Shown in pieces: positions 1 to 10,100 of a stretch of 26,410 nt of DNA (position 1 is its first letter; every line of letters begins with the position of its first letter). The DNA is taken from NCBI GenBank assembly GCA_963624415.1, contig CAVFPQ010000011.1:1-26410 (forward strand), in the 5' to 3' direction. Under the pieces are notes generated by a model that made no database searches, was not told the origin of the DNA, and saw only the letters and a list, made by a program, of their open reading frames with translations. The stretch is from RUG806 sp963624415 (GTDB taxonomy: Bacteria; Bacillota; Clostridia; Oscillospirales; Acutalibacteraceae). The position numbers were made by a program, and so were the translations under genes.

Positions 1-53
1 CAGTATGAAACAGGGGCAAATTGTATAAAAACTCGGATTAAGACAGGCTGATT

Positions 54-122
54 TGTAAAGCGTATATACTTTACAGGAGTATTGTGTTTTTGCGTTGTGT
101 TGTAAAGGTAATTGCTTTACAA
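54..122. promoter_or_regulatory. pair of TGTAAAG/CTTTACA dyads (possible operator)
   Basis: Two perfect inverted repeats of the same half-site lie about 47 bp apart centre to centre. The first is TGTAAAG (54-60), 8 bp, CTTTACA (69-75). The second is TTGTAAAG (100-107), 7 bp, CTTTACAA (115-122). Two copies of the same dyad with nearly equal spacing suggest a cooperative repressor site, but I do not recognise the regulator. The half-site resembles BirA-type TTGTAAAC operators, but the spacers (7-8 bp instead of about 14-15) do not fit. No gene in the window starts near it, so the target may lie to the left. Confidence 0.4.
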
Positions 123-217
123 AAAATGCATGATTTTTGCATGGCTTCTTGCCGTAGTAATGCAAGCTGTCGGCGTGTTGACTGCACGGCTTAATTGCTT
201 CTCGGCCGGGCCGGTCC

Positions 218-230
218 TCGGCAGAGCCGA
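218..230. repeat. small perfect hairpin
   Basis: TCGGC (218-222), loop AGA, GCCGA (226-230). It is one of several short GC-rich palindromes in the gene-free region. No U-tract follows, so it is not called a terminator. Confidence 0.4.
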
Positions 231-253
231 TCGACTGAGCCGCTCCTCGGAGA

Positions 254-313
254 CATCCCCTGCCTCCGCCAACCCAAAAAATAAAGGTCGGTTTTTTTCG
301 TCGGCAGGGGATG
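254..313. repeat. 11-bp perfect inverted repeat with 38-nt spacer
   Basis: CATCCCCTGCC at 254-264 is the exact reverse complement of GGCAGGGGATG at 303-313. The 38-bp spacer includes an A-rich and a T-rich run. This could be the stem of a small palindromic element or an RNA hairpin. There is no transposase nearby and no target duplication that I can see. Confidence 0.5.
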
Positions 314-404
314 CCGCCTCGTCGCGGCTGCCCCTCGCTCCTGTCATTCACTTGCTCGCTCCGCTCGCACGCTCCTTCCCGTCGCTCGGGGCATAGCCCT
401 CCTC

Positions 405-419
405 AGCGGAAAATCCGCT
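405..419. repeat. AGCGGA/TCCGCT hairpin
   Basis: A perfect 6-bp stem, AGCGGA (405-410) and TCCGCT (414-419), with an AAA loop. It lies inside the GC-rich block where short motifs such as CGGCTTCGCC recur. There is no poly-T tail, so its function is unknown. Confidence 0.4.
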
Positions 420-520
420 TCGTCGGGCTTACGCTCGTCGTCGGCTTCGCCGCCTCCTCGCGTCAAGCCTCCTCAACGCCTTCGGCGTCTCGTCGGCTTC
501 GCCTCGCTTCGCTCGGCGTT

Positions 521-669
521 GCGGCTCGCTATGCTCGCCGCCTTTGCGGCTCGCTATGCTCGCCGCCGTGCGGCTCGCTATGCTCGCCGCCATTGCGGCT
601 CTCTCCGCTCTCCTCCATTGCGCCTCTCTCCGTTCTCCTCCATTACACCTCTCTCCTCTCGCCTGCATA
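521..669. repeat. degenerate tandem array, 24-25 bp unit, about six copies
   Basis: Three nearly identical units beginning GCGGCTCGCTATGCTCGCC start at 521, 546 and 570. Three increasingly diverged pyrimidine-rich units follow at 595, 620 and 645; the first two of these end CTCCTCCATT or a close variant. The unit length is 24-25 bp, so the array drifts out of reading frame, which argues against a protein-level repeat. The pattern looks like replication slippage followed by decay. Confidence 0.75.
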
Positions 670-848
670 CACCCTCGTCACTTCATTTCCCGGTCATTTT
701 GCTCGTTATTCGTTGTCGCCCCCCCCGTTCACAAAAAATTTACAAATCCGTGACACCTTCCCCAAACTCCCTTTTCCCTCCTGTTCCGTTTGTGCAAAAA
801 TAACATAAACTTAAGGCTATTTTTAGTAATCTGTTTACCCCCTTTTTA

Positions 849-878
849 TTGACAGTCCGCCCTTTAATATAATATAAT
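849..878 (+). promoter_or_regulatory. sigma-70/SigA-type promoter for the giant gene
   Basis: TTGACA at 849-854 and TATAAT at 873-878 are both perfect matches to consensus, separated by 18 bp. An overlapping TATAAT at 868-873 would leave only 13 bp and is less likely. Transcription would begin near 884-886, giving a leader of about 280 nt before the ATG at 1167. It is the only strong promoter seen upstream of the giant gene. Confidence 0.75.
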
Positions 879-930
879 AATGACGATGGAGTATACCCAA
901 AGTGCCCCTTTTTGCGGCTTTTCGTGTATA

Positions 931-1133
931 TTCCGTCGGATTTCCACGGAAAATTCGAGTGATGGGACCCAAACCCCACCGGCAGGAGGATTTATTCTCC
1001 GACACAATCCATGCGGCAAGACATAAAGCATTTTCGCTTTGTGAGTCAGATGCCGAACCGCATACGGGGTGCCGAACGAGTAAACCGCGTTCCTTGTCGA
1101 GGGGGCACAAGTCCTGATGGGGCTTGGCTCCCC
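931..1133 (+). ncRNA. structured 5' leader of the giant gene (candidate cis-regulatory RNA)
   Basis: The leader can form consecutive stems: TTCCGT/ACGGAA (931-936 with 946-951), TGGG/CCCA (963-966 with 975-978), GGAG/CTCC (985-988 with 997-1000), ATGCGG/CCGCAT (1011-1016 with 1058-1063) enclosing an 8-bp hairpin (1022-1029 with 1036-1043, one G-U pair), GTGCC/GGCAC (1069-1073 with 1104-1108) enclosing GAACG/CGTTC (1074-1078 with 1088-1092), and GGGG/CCCC (1119-1122 with 1130-1133). GTGAG at 1041-1045 could instead pair with CTCAC at 1133-1137, close to the ribosome binding site, so a switch is conceivable. I do not recognise it as a known riboswitch class. Pairing was found by eye, without energy calculation. 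Confidence 0.4.
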
Positions 1134-1153
1134 TCACTCAAAAAAATACTTAA

Positions 1154-1159
1154 AAGGAG
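1154..1159 (+). promoter_or_regulatory. ribosome binding site fixing the giant gene's start
   Basis: AAGGAG lies 7 nt before the ATG at 1167. The open frame extends upstream to an ATG at 1011, but that start lacks a ribosome binding site, lies within the structured leader, and would put 52 Arg-rich residues in front of a normal signal peptide. The start at 1167 is therefore preferred. Confidence 0.9.
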
Positions 1160-1166
1160 TGTTTTC

Positions 1167-4100
1167 ATGGAAACAAAGTTTAAGCTTCCGACGAAGATAT
1201 TAAGCACGTTTCTTGCCGTACTGATGGCTGTATCCTGCTTCAGTATCGCCATGCCGAACCTTGCCACAAAGGCAAACGCGGCAGCGACAAGTGTGGATTA
1301 CAAAAATCTTGCAACAGCGTTTGAAGCCGCCTCAACAGACGGTCAGATCGCAAGCGGCAGTTACGATGTTTCGACGGAAGAAGACGGCACCGTTCTTATC
1401 AAAGACAATACGTCCGACGGTAAGATCTATGCGCTTGCCGATGCTCTGTTTACAGTCATAAGCAAAGAGGGAAAAGATGCGTCATTTAACCACAATACCC
1501 TCATTCGTGACCGTATAGAGACTACCTACAAGAAGAACAACGATTCCTATCCCGATAATCTCAGTGATCTCGTAGAAATCTGTCTTCCCGTGGACGGCAA
1601 CTACGCATACACAAAGGATGCGCCGCTGGCGGGCACAACCGTCTCCGCTAAAGCCGGTGATCCCGAAACACAGTTTACTTCTCAGATGAAGAGCGTCATT
1701 AAGGTTCAGCGTTCCGTTAAGAGCATTGTTCTTACATATGACCTTGACGATGTTCCCGGTGAAGTGGAAACAACTGTTGTTCTTACAACCACAGCCGATC
1801 CTCAGAGCGAAATTACAACCGCTAAAGACAAGGCCGGCCTTGAGTGGAAAACACGCAAGGAGTGGTACACAAACAGCAGTGTTGAGGTTACCTACGAAAA
1901 AGAAGCGTCACCCGACTTCTCAGTTCTTAAGAGCTTCGTAACATATACAAAGAGCAAATCATTCGCTCCTTATTACGAGCAGTATCTTAAGGACGAAGAC
2001 AACATCTATATGTTCGAGGAGTCCTATGCAAATAACTTCGACGATAATTTCAAAAAGAATTATTTCGAAAAGATAAGCGTGCTTGATGACGAGTATGTCG
2101 ACAAATATCTTGCCACAGAGGACGAATCCTCCGGTCTCAAAAATCTTACCGCATACAACTCTTTCTCCGAGAAAATCAAGAGCAAGTATGAAGTAATCTT
2201 CAACAGACAGTATGTCGAATGGGCAATGAACGGTGCTTCAATCGCCGAAGCCGTTGACCGTGACTACTACAAAGAAGGCACCGATAAAGAGACTCTTACA
2301 AAGCTCATAGCTCAGGCTCAGGAGTACGAAGACATACTCAACGGTACATACAATAATATATATACCGAAAAGTACGGCTATGTAAACGGCACAATCGAGA
2401 GCATTATCCGCGATGCGATGAACGCAAAGCAGGTTCTTGAAGCGGGCGATGTCGCAAAGTCGATTATCTACCGCATGAAGACCGATGAGAATACGTATTA
2501 TAATGATACAACAACTCTGTTCGGCCTTAAGAACTATCAGAGCAACAAATATACTGCGGGTAATGTGCTTATCACAGATGACGAGCTTGATGCCGCTATC
2601 GATTGGGTTGAGACTCAGCTTGAAACATTTGAGAAAACCGACACCGACGGCAACAACGTTTATGACGAAGCCGGCAAGGACGCTGTTGTAAAGGCTGCTT
2701 CCGAAGCACTCGCCAAAGAGTATCCCGGTATCGATTTCTCCGATGTCACAACATACGCTGATCTTGAAACCTTCCTCACAAACCTCAAGACAGAGCGCGC
2801 AAGCACAACACGTTCCGAAACAACATCGGCAAACGAAAACTATTTCGGCTACTTCAATAAGTTTATCAAAGAGTCCGATTCTCTTGATACGGCTTATCTT
2901 ACCGATGCTTACGACACAGAGCTTCAGGCAAAGTTTGATGAGAGCAAAACTGCATACAATGCCGCTGTCAAAAATCTCGGTAATCCTATCGCAGAAAGAA
3001 TTTACGGAAAAGACTCATACAGACAGTCTCTCGTAAATTCGGCAAAGGCCGCGATTCTCTCAACTCTTAAGGCTCGTGTTGACGCACAGTGCAAGCATAT
3101 GGTTGACTGCGCCGGCACAGGTGTCACAACCACAAACTTCTCGCTTGTTAAGGCTCAGAAGAACACTATCGACAACAAGATAATAACCATAAACGAAGGC
3201 ACGGACAACGAAACTACCGTAAGCCTTTACACATGGCTCGGCGATAAGGTTTCAAGCGGTGCGAAGGCAAACTATTCCAAATATGCGTCCGGATACGAAA
3301 ATACCATTAATACCATAATGGCAAAGAAGTTTGACGGCCATAAAAAGTACGAGCTTTCCACAAACGGTGTGTACACAGTTCGTCATGCCTTAAATCATGA
3401 TATGGTTCGTTACGTTGCGGGCGATGGCGCCACAGAGGAACGTTATTCCTACACCGTAGACAAAAACAAGGTTAACGCGGTTATAACAAAGCTTGATACA
3501 TTCCTTACATCCGAAAGCTTTACACAGCTTCTGGGCGTTGACGGTGTATCAGAATACAGCGGAAAGAACATAACAAATCTTTCAGAGTATATTGAGGATA
3601 TCCTTGTTTCGAATATCTTTAACGATAAGCTTGTTAACACACTTGTATCGGCTCTGTTCCCGATGATTACAAAAACGTTGACAGAGCTTCTTACAACTAA
3701 ATTGGATACTCTTCTTGGTGATTTGTGTACGAAACCATCTGACACAAAAGCCGATGCGGCTATTGATGTTCAAAAGCTTGGTAAACTTTTTACTGTCGAT
3801 AACCTTACCTTGCATAGTGGTACAATTAACCTCTATCTTAACGGCAATCATCCGGATGGACAAGAGGCAACAAATACATTTGTTACCGTTTTCCAGGGTA
3901 TCGGATTGTATGTTCACCCTGTAAGTCTTGCCGCAAAACTTGAAGCAACCGGTAACAAATCGACATACAGCACCTTTATCGCTGATCTTAAAAAGGCAAA
4001 TGATGATTGGACATGGTTTGATAAAGTTGCGAACGGCGGTAACGGGGACGGTGAAGTTGATTCCAAGGACTTCATTATAAACAGCAACGGAAAAGCGGTT

Positions 4101-7100
4101 CTTGATGCTAAAGGCAGAGAACAGGCGAAGTATTCATGGGGTGTTAAGGATTACAATACATTTGTAACAGCGTTGGGTGATATTTTTACGTCATGCCTTG
4201 ATTTGCTTAGAGCAGTTTTTACAAATTATACGTTTACAACATCAGATATGACGAACCTTATCAGGGCAAGTGGTAATGCAAAGCTTTCTTACTCCATCCT
4301 TAAGAATAAAGATGTTAAAGTAGTCGCTATAAACTCACAAACAAAAATTACAATTAATGGAATGAGTGGATATCAAAATCTATGGGCGCCCATATTTGAG
4401 GCACTCGGGATAAATACAAATACTTCCGGTTATTCTGTATCAGACCTCAGTGTAAACAGTGGGAAAGCACTATCCACAACATTTGGAACAAGCAAAAACA
4501 ATGCGAAGCCACAGGAATTTGTCAATGCTTTATTTAACCCGCTTATGATATTGATTGACAAATTAGCGGATTCACCTATCGCAACTATAACAGGTATTCT
4601 GCCAAATGTCGCTTATTGTATAGCGTATAATATGGTAACGCCTCTTATTAACAGCTTGAAGTTGAATCTCAATTTAAAACTTGGACTTCATTTTGATGAT
4701 GCACAAATTAAAGTAATTGGTATTACATTTGACCTTGGAAACATATTGAACAAATATGTTACCGATAAAGAGAATTCGCCACTTATAGACCAAGATGTCA
4801 ACCTCAATCTCGGTGAAACGCTTAATCTTAACAAAATGCTTGCGGATGCGGGTATAGACATTACCGACCTTAACTCTATTGCAAACAAGGTTGTAAGCTC
4901 ACTTTCAAGCTCCGACAATAACGAAAAGAAGATTGACATTCCCGGAATAAACTCCGGCAAATTGGGCTTGCTCGGTACGGTTAAAACATATAACAGTGTT
5001 CGTACCGCAAACCAGAATTCAAGCTTGGCAGACGGCAAGTACTATTACGTTGAAGCCGATAAAGCCGACGTTCTCTACGACCTTCTTTCATGGCTTCTTA
5101 ACTTCGTCTCAACCGAAGGCAATCTCTCCGGCCTTATGGCAACACTCGGTCAGAGCGGTCTCGGCGATGAAATCGAGTCAATCCTCGGTGCTGTTGACGC
5201 AAACGGCGCTCTTGCGGCTCTTGTTGAGCTGTTCCTGCCTCGTGGTGTAAGCGGCTCAGGCTCTACTACCGGCTATGACTTCGCAAATTATAACTGGTAT
5301 CAGAATACACAGTCCACAGACAGCTGGACAACAAGCCCCACAGCCGAATTTGTCTATACAAAGTACGCAAACTACTGGACAAAGGCAAAAGCCGAATACA
5401 CCTACAACAACCTCGAAACAGTTGCAAACGATGTCATAAAGCAGTATGCTCCCGACCTCTTCCTTAAAGAAGACGGAACATATTATGCAGGCATCAACGA
5501 GTGGCTCGGCTCTGTTATCAACAATATGTTCGATAATGAGGGCATACACAATGTTACAAAGCTGTTCTCGAAGATCGGCAGTGCGGTTGCCGGCAATCAG
5601 ACGATTGTTGACCTTGTCAAGGAGCAGTTAAACGGCGGCAAGGGTATTGACCTTACCACATGGTACAACTCCTTCGGTTATCTCGATTACGATTACACCG
5701 CATACAACAAGGCATATACAACCTACAATTCAATCTCCGCCGACGAAACCGACGAAACCAAAATCGCCGAGAGAAATGCGGCATTTGAAACAATTTCAAC
5801 CGCTCCTCTCTATCCCGGCGAAACAAGAACATACACCGACCTCGAAGGCAACAGTGTAACAAAGACCTATAACAGTGACTTTAACAAGCTCACAGTAGTG
5901 GTCAAGAGAGGCGAAAGCGTTCTTAACGCAACCGAAATCGGCAAGTATACTCAGACCGATGAAGGCACAAAGGAGCTTACATGGAGCTGGACATATGACG
6001 GCAAAACACTCGTTGACAACGGCACAGCCGAAGCCCGTGAGCTGTTTACGCAGATGTTCACCTATCTGTTTACTCCCGCCGCTCTTGTAACAAACCTTCT
6101 TCTTACAGGCGACGACCTCACACTCTTCAATAATGCTCTTGTAATAAAGGGCTATGACACATATTCAAACGCTATCATTCCGCTTCTCGAAATGCTCGGC
6201 ATTACCGAACTTCCCACTTCCGCCGAATTCAAGGCAATGGAAGCAAAAGAGACAATGTCCGGCTTCAACAAGCTTGTTGACTCTCTGTTTGATTATGTAA
6301 CATATCTTCTCTCCGATGACGGCGGCACAACGGTTCAGAAGGTTATTAATCTTCTTCCGAGACTGTTCTACTTCATTCAGAGTGACGGTATCACAACATT
6401 CCTCAAGAATGCTCTTCAGCCTGTATGGGTTCTTGTTGATACACTTCGTCCCATTGCGGACGTTGACCTTGACGGTTTTGTACATCAGTTCCTGTGCGAC
6501 TACCTCGGCCTTGCATACGACAAGACAGCGAAAGACTACGAAGTAGGTCCTGTTGTTGAGCTTGTCATGAGTCTCATCAACGGCAACAAAGCCGAAAAGA
6601 GCTACACAGCAGCCGAAATAGCCGAAGACAAGACAATGGTTGACGCTATTTACAAGCTGTCTGTTGAAAATCTGTCGCTTACCGAAATCATTAAAGTAGT
6701 TGACTACATGTTCGGTATCGACCTGACACCCGCCGTATATGCCTTTGAAGGTATGTGCATATCTTACACCGAAGACGGCGTAAAATACGGTGTGACCGGA
6801 TTCAACTCCAAGAGAGGCACAACGGATTACACACTTAATTATAAGGGTGCGGATACCGTTACGGTAACACTCTCGGTTCTTCTTGACCTTCTTCGCTACG
6901 GCGAAAACGCAAAGGGCATCGATAAGCTCCTGGGCTTTGTTAAGGAAGAAACCGGCAGAGAGGGCTCCGAAGTAACAGCCGCGGGACTTCTTCAGTGCGT
7001 TGAAATCCTTATAAAGGGCAAGAGCGACGAAGAAAAGAACAAGTACAAACAGCCCAACTGGGACTATCTGTTTGAAGGCAAAGAAGTAAAACTCACAAAC

Positions 7101-10100
7101 GGCACTTCAACCGCATGGGTTGACATAACCGATGATGACAACGGCAGTAAGTTTAACGGTGCTGTTGCCAACCTTGATATGTCGGCACTCAGCGAATATC
7201 ATTCGATTTATAACCTTAAGTATGAAACCGACTGGACAGAGGATACAGCCGAGAAATCAGCTGATATGCTCTCTGAAATTCTTGACTATGTGGCAACAAT
7301 GCTCGATAAGACCGACGGCACAAAAGCCACATCGTTTGAGGACTTCATAGTTGACCTTCTTAATGACAAGGTTCTTAACGGCGAAATTCTTAAATCACTT
7401 GCGGATCTTATCGCAAAGCTTTACAATGCTCTTCCCGCTTCTGCGTGTGAACTTCTGAGTGTTGTTCTCAGCACAAATCCGCAGTATGATGCCGAAGGAA
7501 ACATAATCGACAGCTCCCTTGACGTTAACTTCAACGACTGGAAAAACAGCGGTTATGTAATATTCGATTACGAACTCACCGAAAAGAAGGATGCCGATGG
7601 CAATGTTATCAACGACGCAGACGGCAATCCCATAATGGAAAAGTCCGAAAAACAGACATGGCAAGCAAATCCCGAATATGCCGCATGGGCAGATCCCGAG
7701 AGTGAAAGCTATGTAAAGGGCAAGGATGAATTCATTGCCGAAATGCATAATCTTCTCAATTCCGCCGCTCCCATCTTCGCATGGCTGTTCCTTCAGGAAG
7801 ATATTGACATCTTCTATACATACGGTGAAGGCGTCAACAAGAAGGACTACGGAAAAGACGCGATTGTTCTTGACGGTCTCGGCGTATACAACAAGCTTCT
7901 TGTTCCCGTACTTGAGGCTCACGGCTACAACAACCTTGATAGCTTCGAGTTTGTTGACGGTTCAATAAATGACGTAACACCCGGTTCTTATCAGTCGGTT
8001 GATGCTGACGGCAAGCTTGTTGTTGACTCCGCAAGATTTACAAAAGATATCGTTGAAATCGTATCGAAGATAGTTTCCGATATAGTCAACGACCCCATCA
8101 ACTGGGTTCTTGACAGACTTCCCGGTATCGTATACTTCGTAAATGCCAACGGCTTTACAACAATCGTCGAAAACGTATTCAGCAACCTTAAAGAGGTTCT
8201 TGACATTGTAAACAGCGTTCTTGACGAGGATTCACAGATTAACCTTGCATTCCTTGCAAAGATAATCAATAATGCGGTCGGCAGCGAAACCACCGATGTC
8301 ACAGGCGAGCTTAACGACAAGTTCCAGCTTGACTTTGACACAATCATTGCTCTTATCAAGAAGTTTACGGGCATCGTAATCAAACCCGAGCTTGTAAGCT
8401 ACATGAAGAGCCTGTATATCGGCAAGATAGTTCCGTTTACATCCGCAAACGGCTATCAGTCATTCACAATGACCTACTCTTTGGATGAAGACAAGGGCGA
8501 CATGGTAACAATCCTCATCGCGCTTCTTCTTGAAATAATCGAAGACAAGGGCACCGACAGCGACGGCAATGCATACGACAACCCGGCAGCCATTGACGCT
8601 CTTATCGCGGGCGACACAGGCGAAAACACCGGCATGGTTTCAAAGATTGTCAACGCTCTCAGAAATCCCACAGACGTAGTCATTAAGGATATGGATTGGG
8701 ATTACTTCGACAAGGATATCACCGTTGCCGAAGATACCGAAACAGGCACAAAGAAAGTTACAATCCCCGCATACGAGTACATTTATCTTAACTACACAAC
8801 CAACTGGACTCAGGATAAGTCCAAGACGGTTGCCGAAAACCTTGACGAGCTTGTTCTCGCAGTCGTTAAGATGGTCGGCGGAGACGATTATAAGGATTAC
8901 ACCGATGTCGGAGAAGCGGTAAAGCAGCTGCTTAACCTCAACAACTTCTACACGGCAGACAACCTTAATAAGATTCTTGACCTGCTTTCATCCAACCTTT
9001 ACGGCGAAAACGCTGTAATTCCCACAGCTATTTCCAACTTCGCAGGCGCTCTTCTCGGTGCCGACCTCACTCAGTGGAACTACACATATAAGTTCGAATC
9101 CACAGCGGCGGACGGCGCGACATATGTTGAAGACACCGAAAGCGGTCTTAAGTACAGACAAGACAAGATAACAACATCCCGTCTTGCAAGAGATGAAAAC
9201 GGCGAAGTAATAAAGGACGCAGACGGCAACGATACATACGAAACCACAGACGGCAAGATTTATCTTGTAACCGACAGACAGTCCTTTATAAATGCCGTAA
9301 CCCTTATGGTAAAGCCGGCGTACTCACTTATCGGATGGCTTATGTTCGGCGAAGACTATACGTTCTTTAATGCCGAAGACATAGCAAGAAACGATGACGG
9401 CACACCAAAGCTTGATGCTCTCGGTGAAAAATATCACGAAGTTCTTGTTAAACTCCCCGGCTCCGAAGGCTACGCAAACGCTCTGGGACTTCTTATGGAA
9501 GCTCTCGGCTGTGTAGGCGGCGATGTTCAGCTTAAGGGTGCATCGACATATCTTGTTGACGCAAACAACAACACACATGACATTCAGAGATTCTTTAACG
9601 ATATTCTCACCGTATTCTGCAACAGAATCGATCAGATTATCGAAGACCCCGTTGACGAAATCACGGGCATGATCCCCGAGCTTCTCTACTTCATCAACGC
9701 CGGCGGTATCGGTGTTGTGGTACAGAACCTCCTCTCCGGTGTTATAGGTCTTCTTAACGCCGTAGGTGAAATCAACGGCACAAGCCTCAACATAAACGAT
9801 CTTGTTACAAACATTCTTCAGGATGTAAAGATCGGCGGCAAGACAGTGCTTAAGGGCATGACATTCGATATTGATGCCATCAACCTCAAGTACATAATCT
9901 CCATTGTTGAGAGTGTAACAGGCCTTCTTATCAATGACGCAGTCGGCACAGATCTCTCCAAGTTCTACATGGGCGATCTTGAAGCTTATAACTCCGTCAG
10001 CGGGAAGCTTGCTTACAGAGTAAAATTCAGCGAAGACTCCTACAATGTAATTAATCCCAATGAAGGCGGCAACGGACAGCTTTCCGACTTCATAACAATC

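Larger units (their letters stand above)
1..848. other. gene-free upstream region, repeat-rich
   Basis: No credible coding sequence lies here. The open frames are short, overlap one another in several frames, lack ribosome binding sites and translate to Arg/Ser/Leu-rich low-complexity peptides that follow the DNA repeats. The stretch runs from an AT-rich start with two dyads (54-122), through GC-rich inverted repeats (about 200-520) and tandem 24-25 bp units (521-669), to a pyrimidine-rich tail (about 600-800) containing a run of eight C at 719-726. Any gene these elements regulate on the left lies outside the window. Confidence 0.7.

Noticed and set aside
100..127. TTGTAAAG/CTTTACAA stem as a terminator.
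   Set aside because: On the + strand it is followed by A residues rather than T, and the stem is AT-rich and weak. On the - strand a T-run precedes the stem rather than following it.
112..808. Overlapping open frames on both strands upstream of the giant gene (for example 311-808 + and 429-668 -).
   Set aside because: They have no ribosome binding sites, overlap in several frames, and their Arg/Ser/Leu repeats simply reflect the 24-25 bp DNA repeats.
1111..1137. CTGATG followed by a GGGG/CCCC stem, reminiscent of a hammerhead ribozyme core.
   Set aside because: The required CTGATGA and GAAA core elements are missing and no flanking stems I and III can be drawn.
1011..1166. A 52-codon N-terminal extension of the giant protein.
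   Set aside because: It has no ribosome binding site and would bury the signal peptide. The region is better explained as a structured leader, and AAGGAG marks the ATG at 1167.
4035..4070. A dockerin domain in the giant protein.
   Set aside because: Only one loop is present, its first ligand is Gly, and the paired second repeat and helices are missing.
7395..7922. Long antisense frames inside the giant gene (also 12981-13529 and others on the - strand).
   Set aside because: They arise from the codon bias of the sense strand, recur identically in the duplicated modules, and have no start signals or recognisable protein features.
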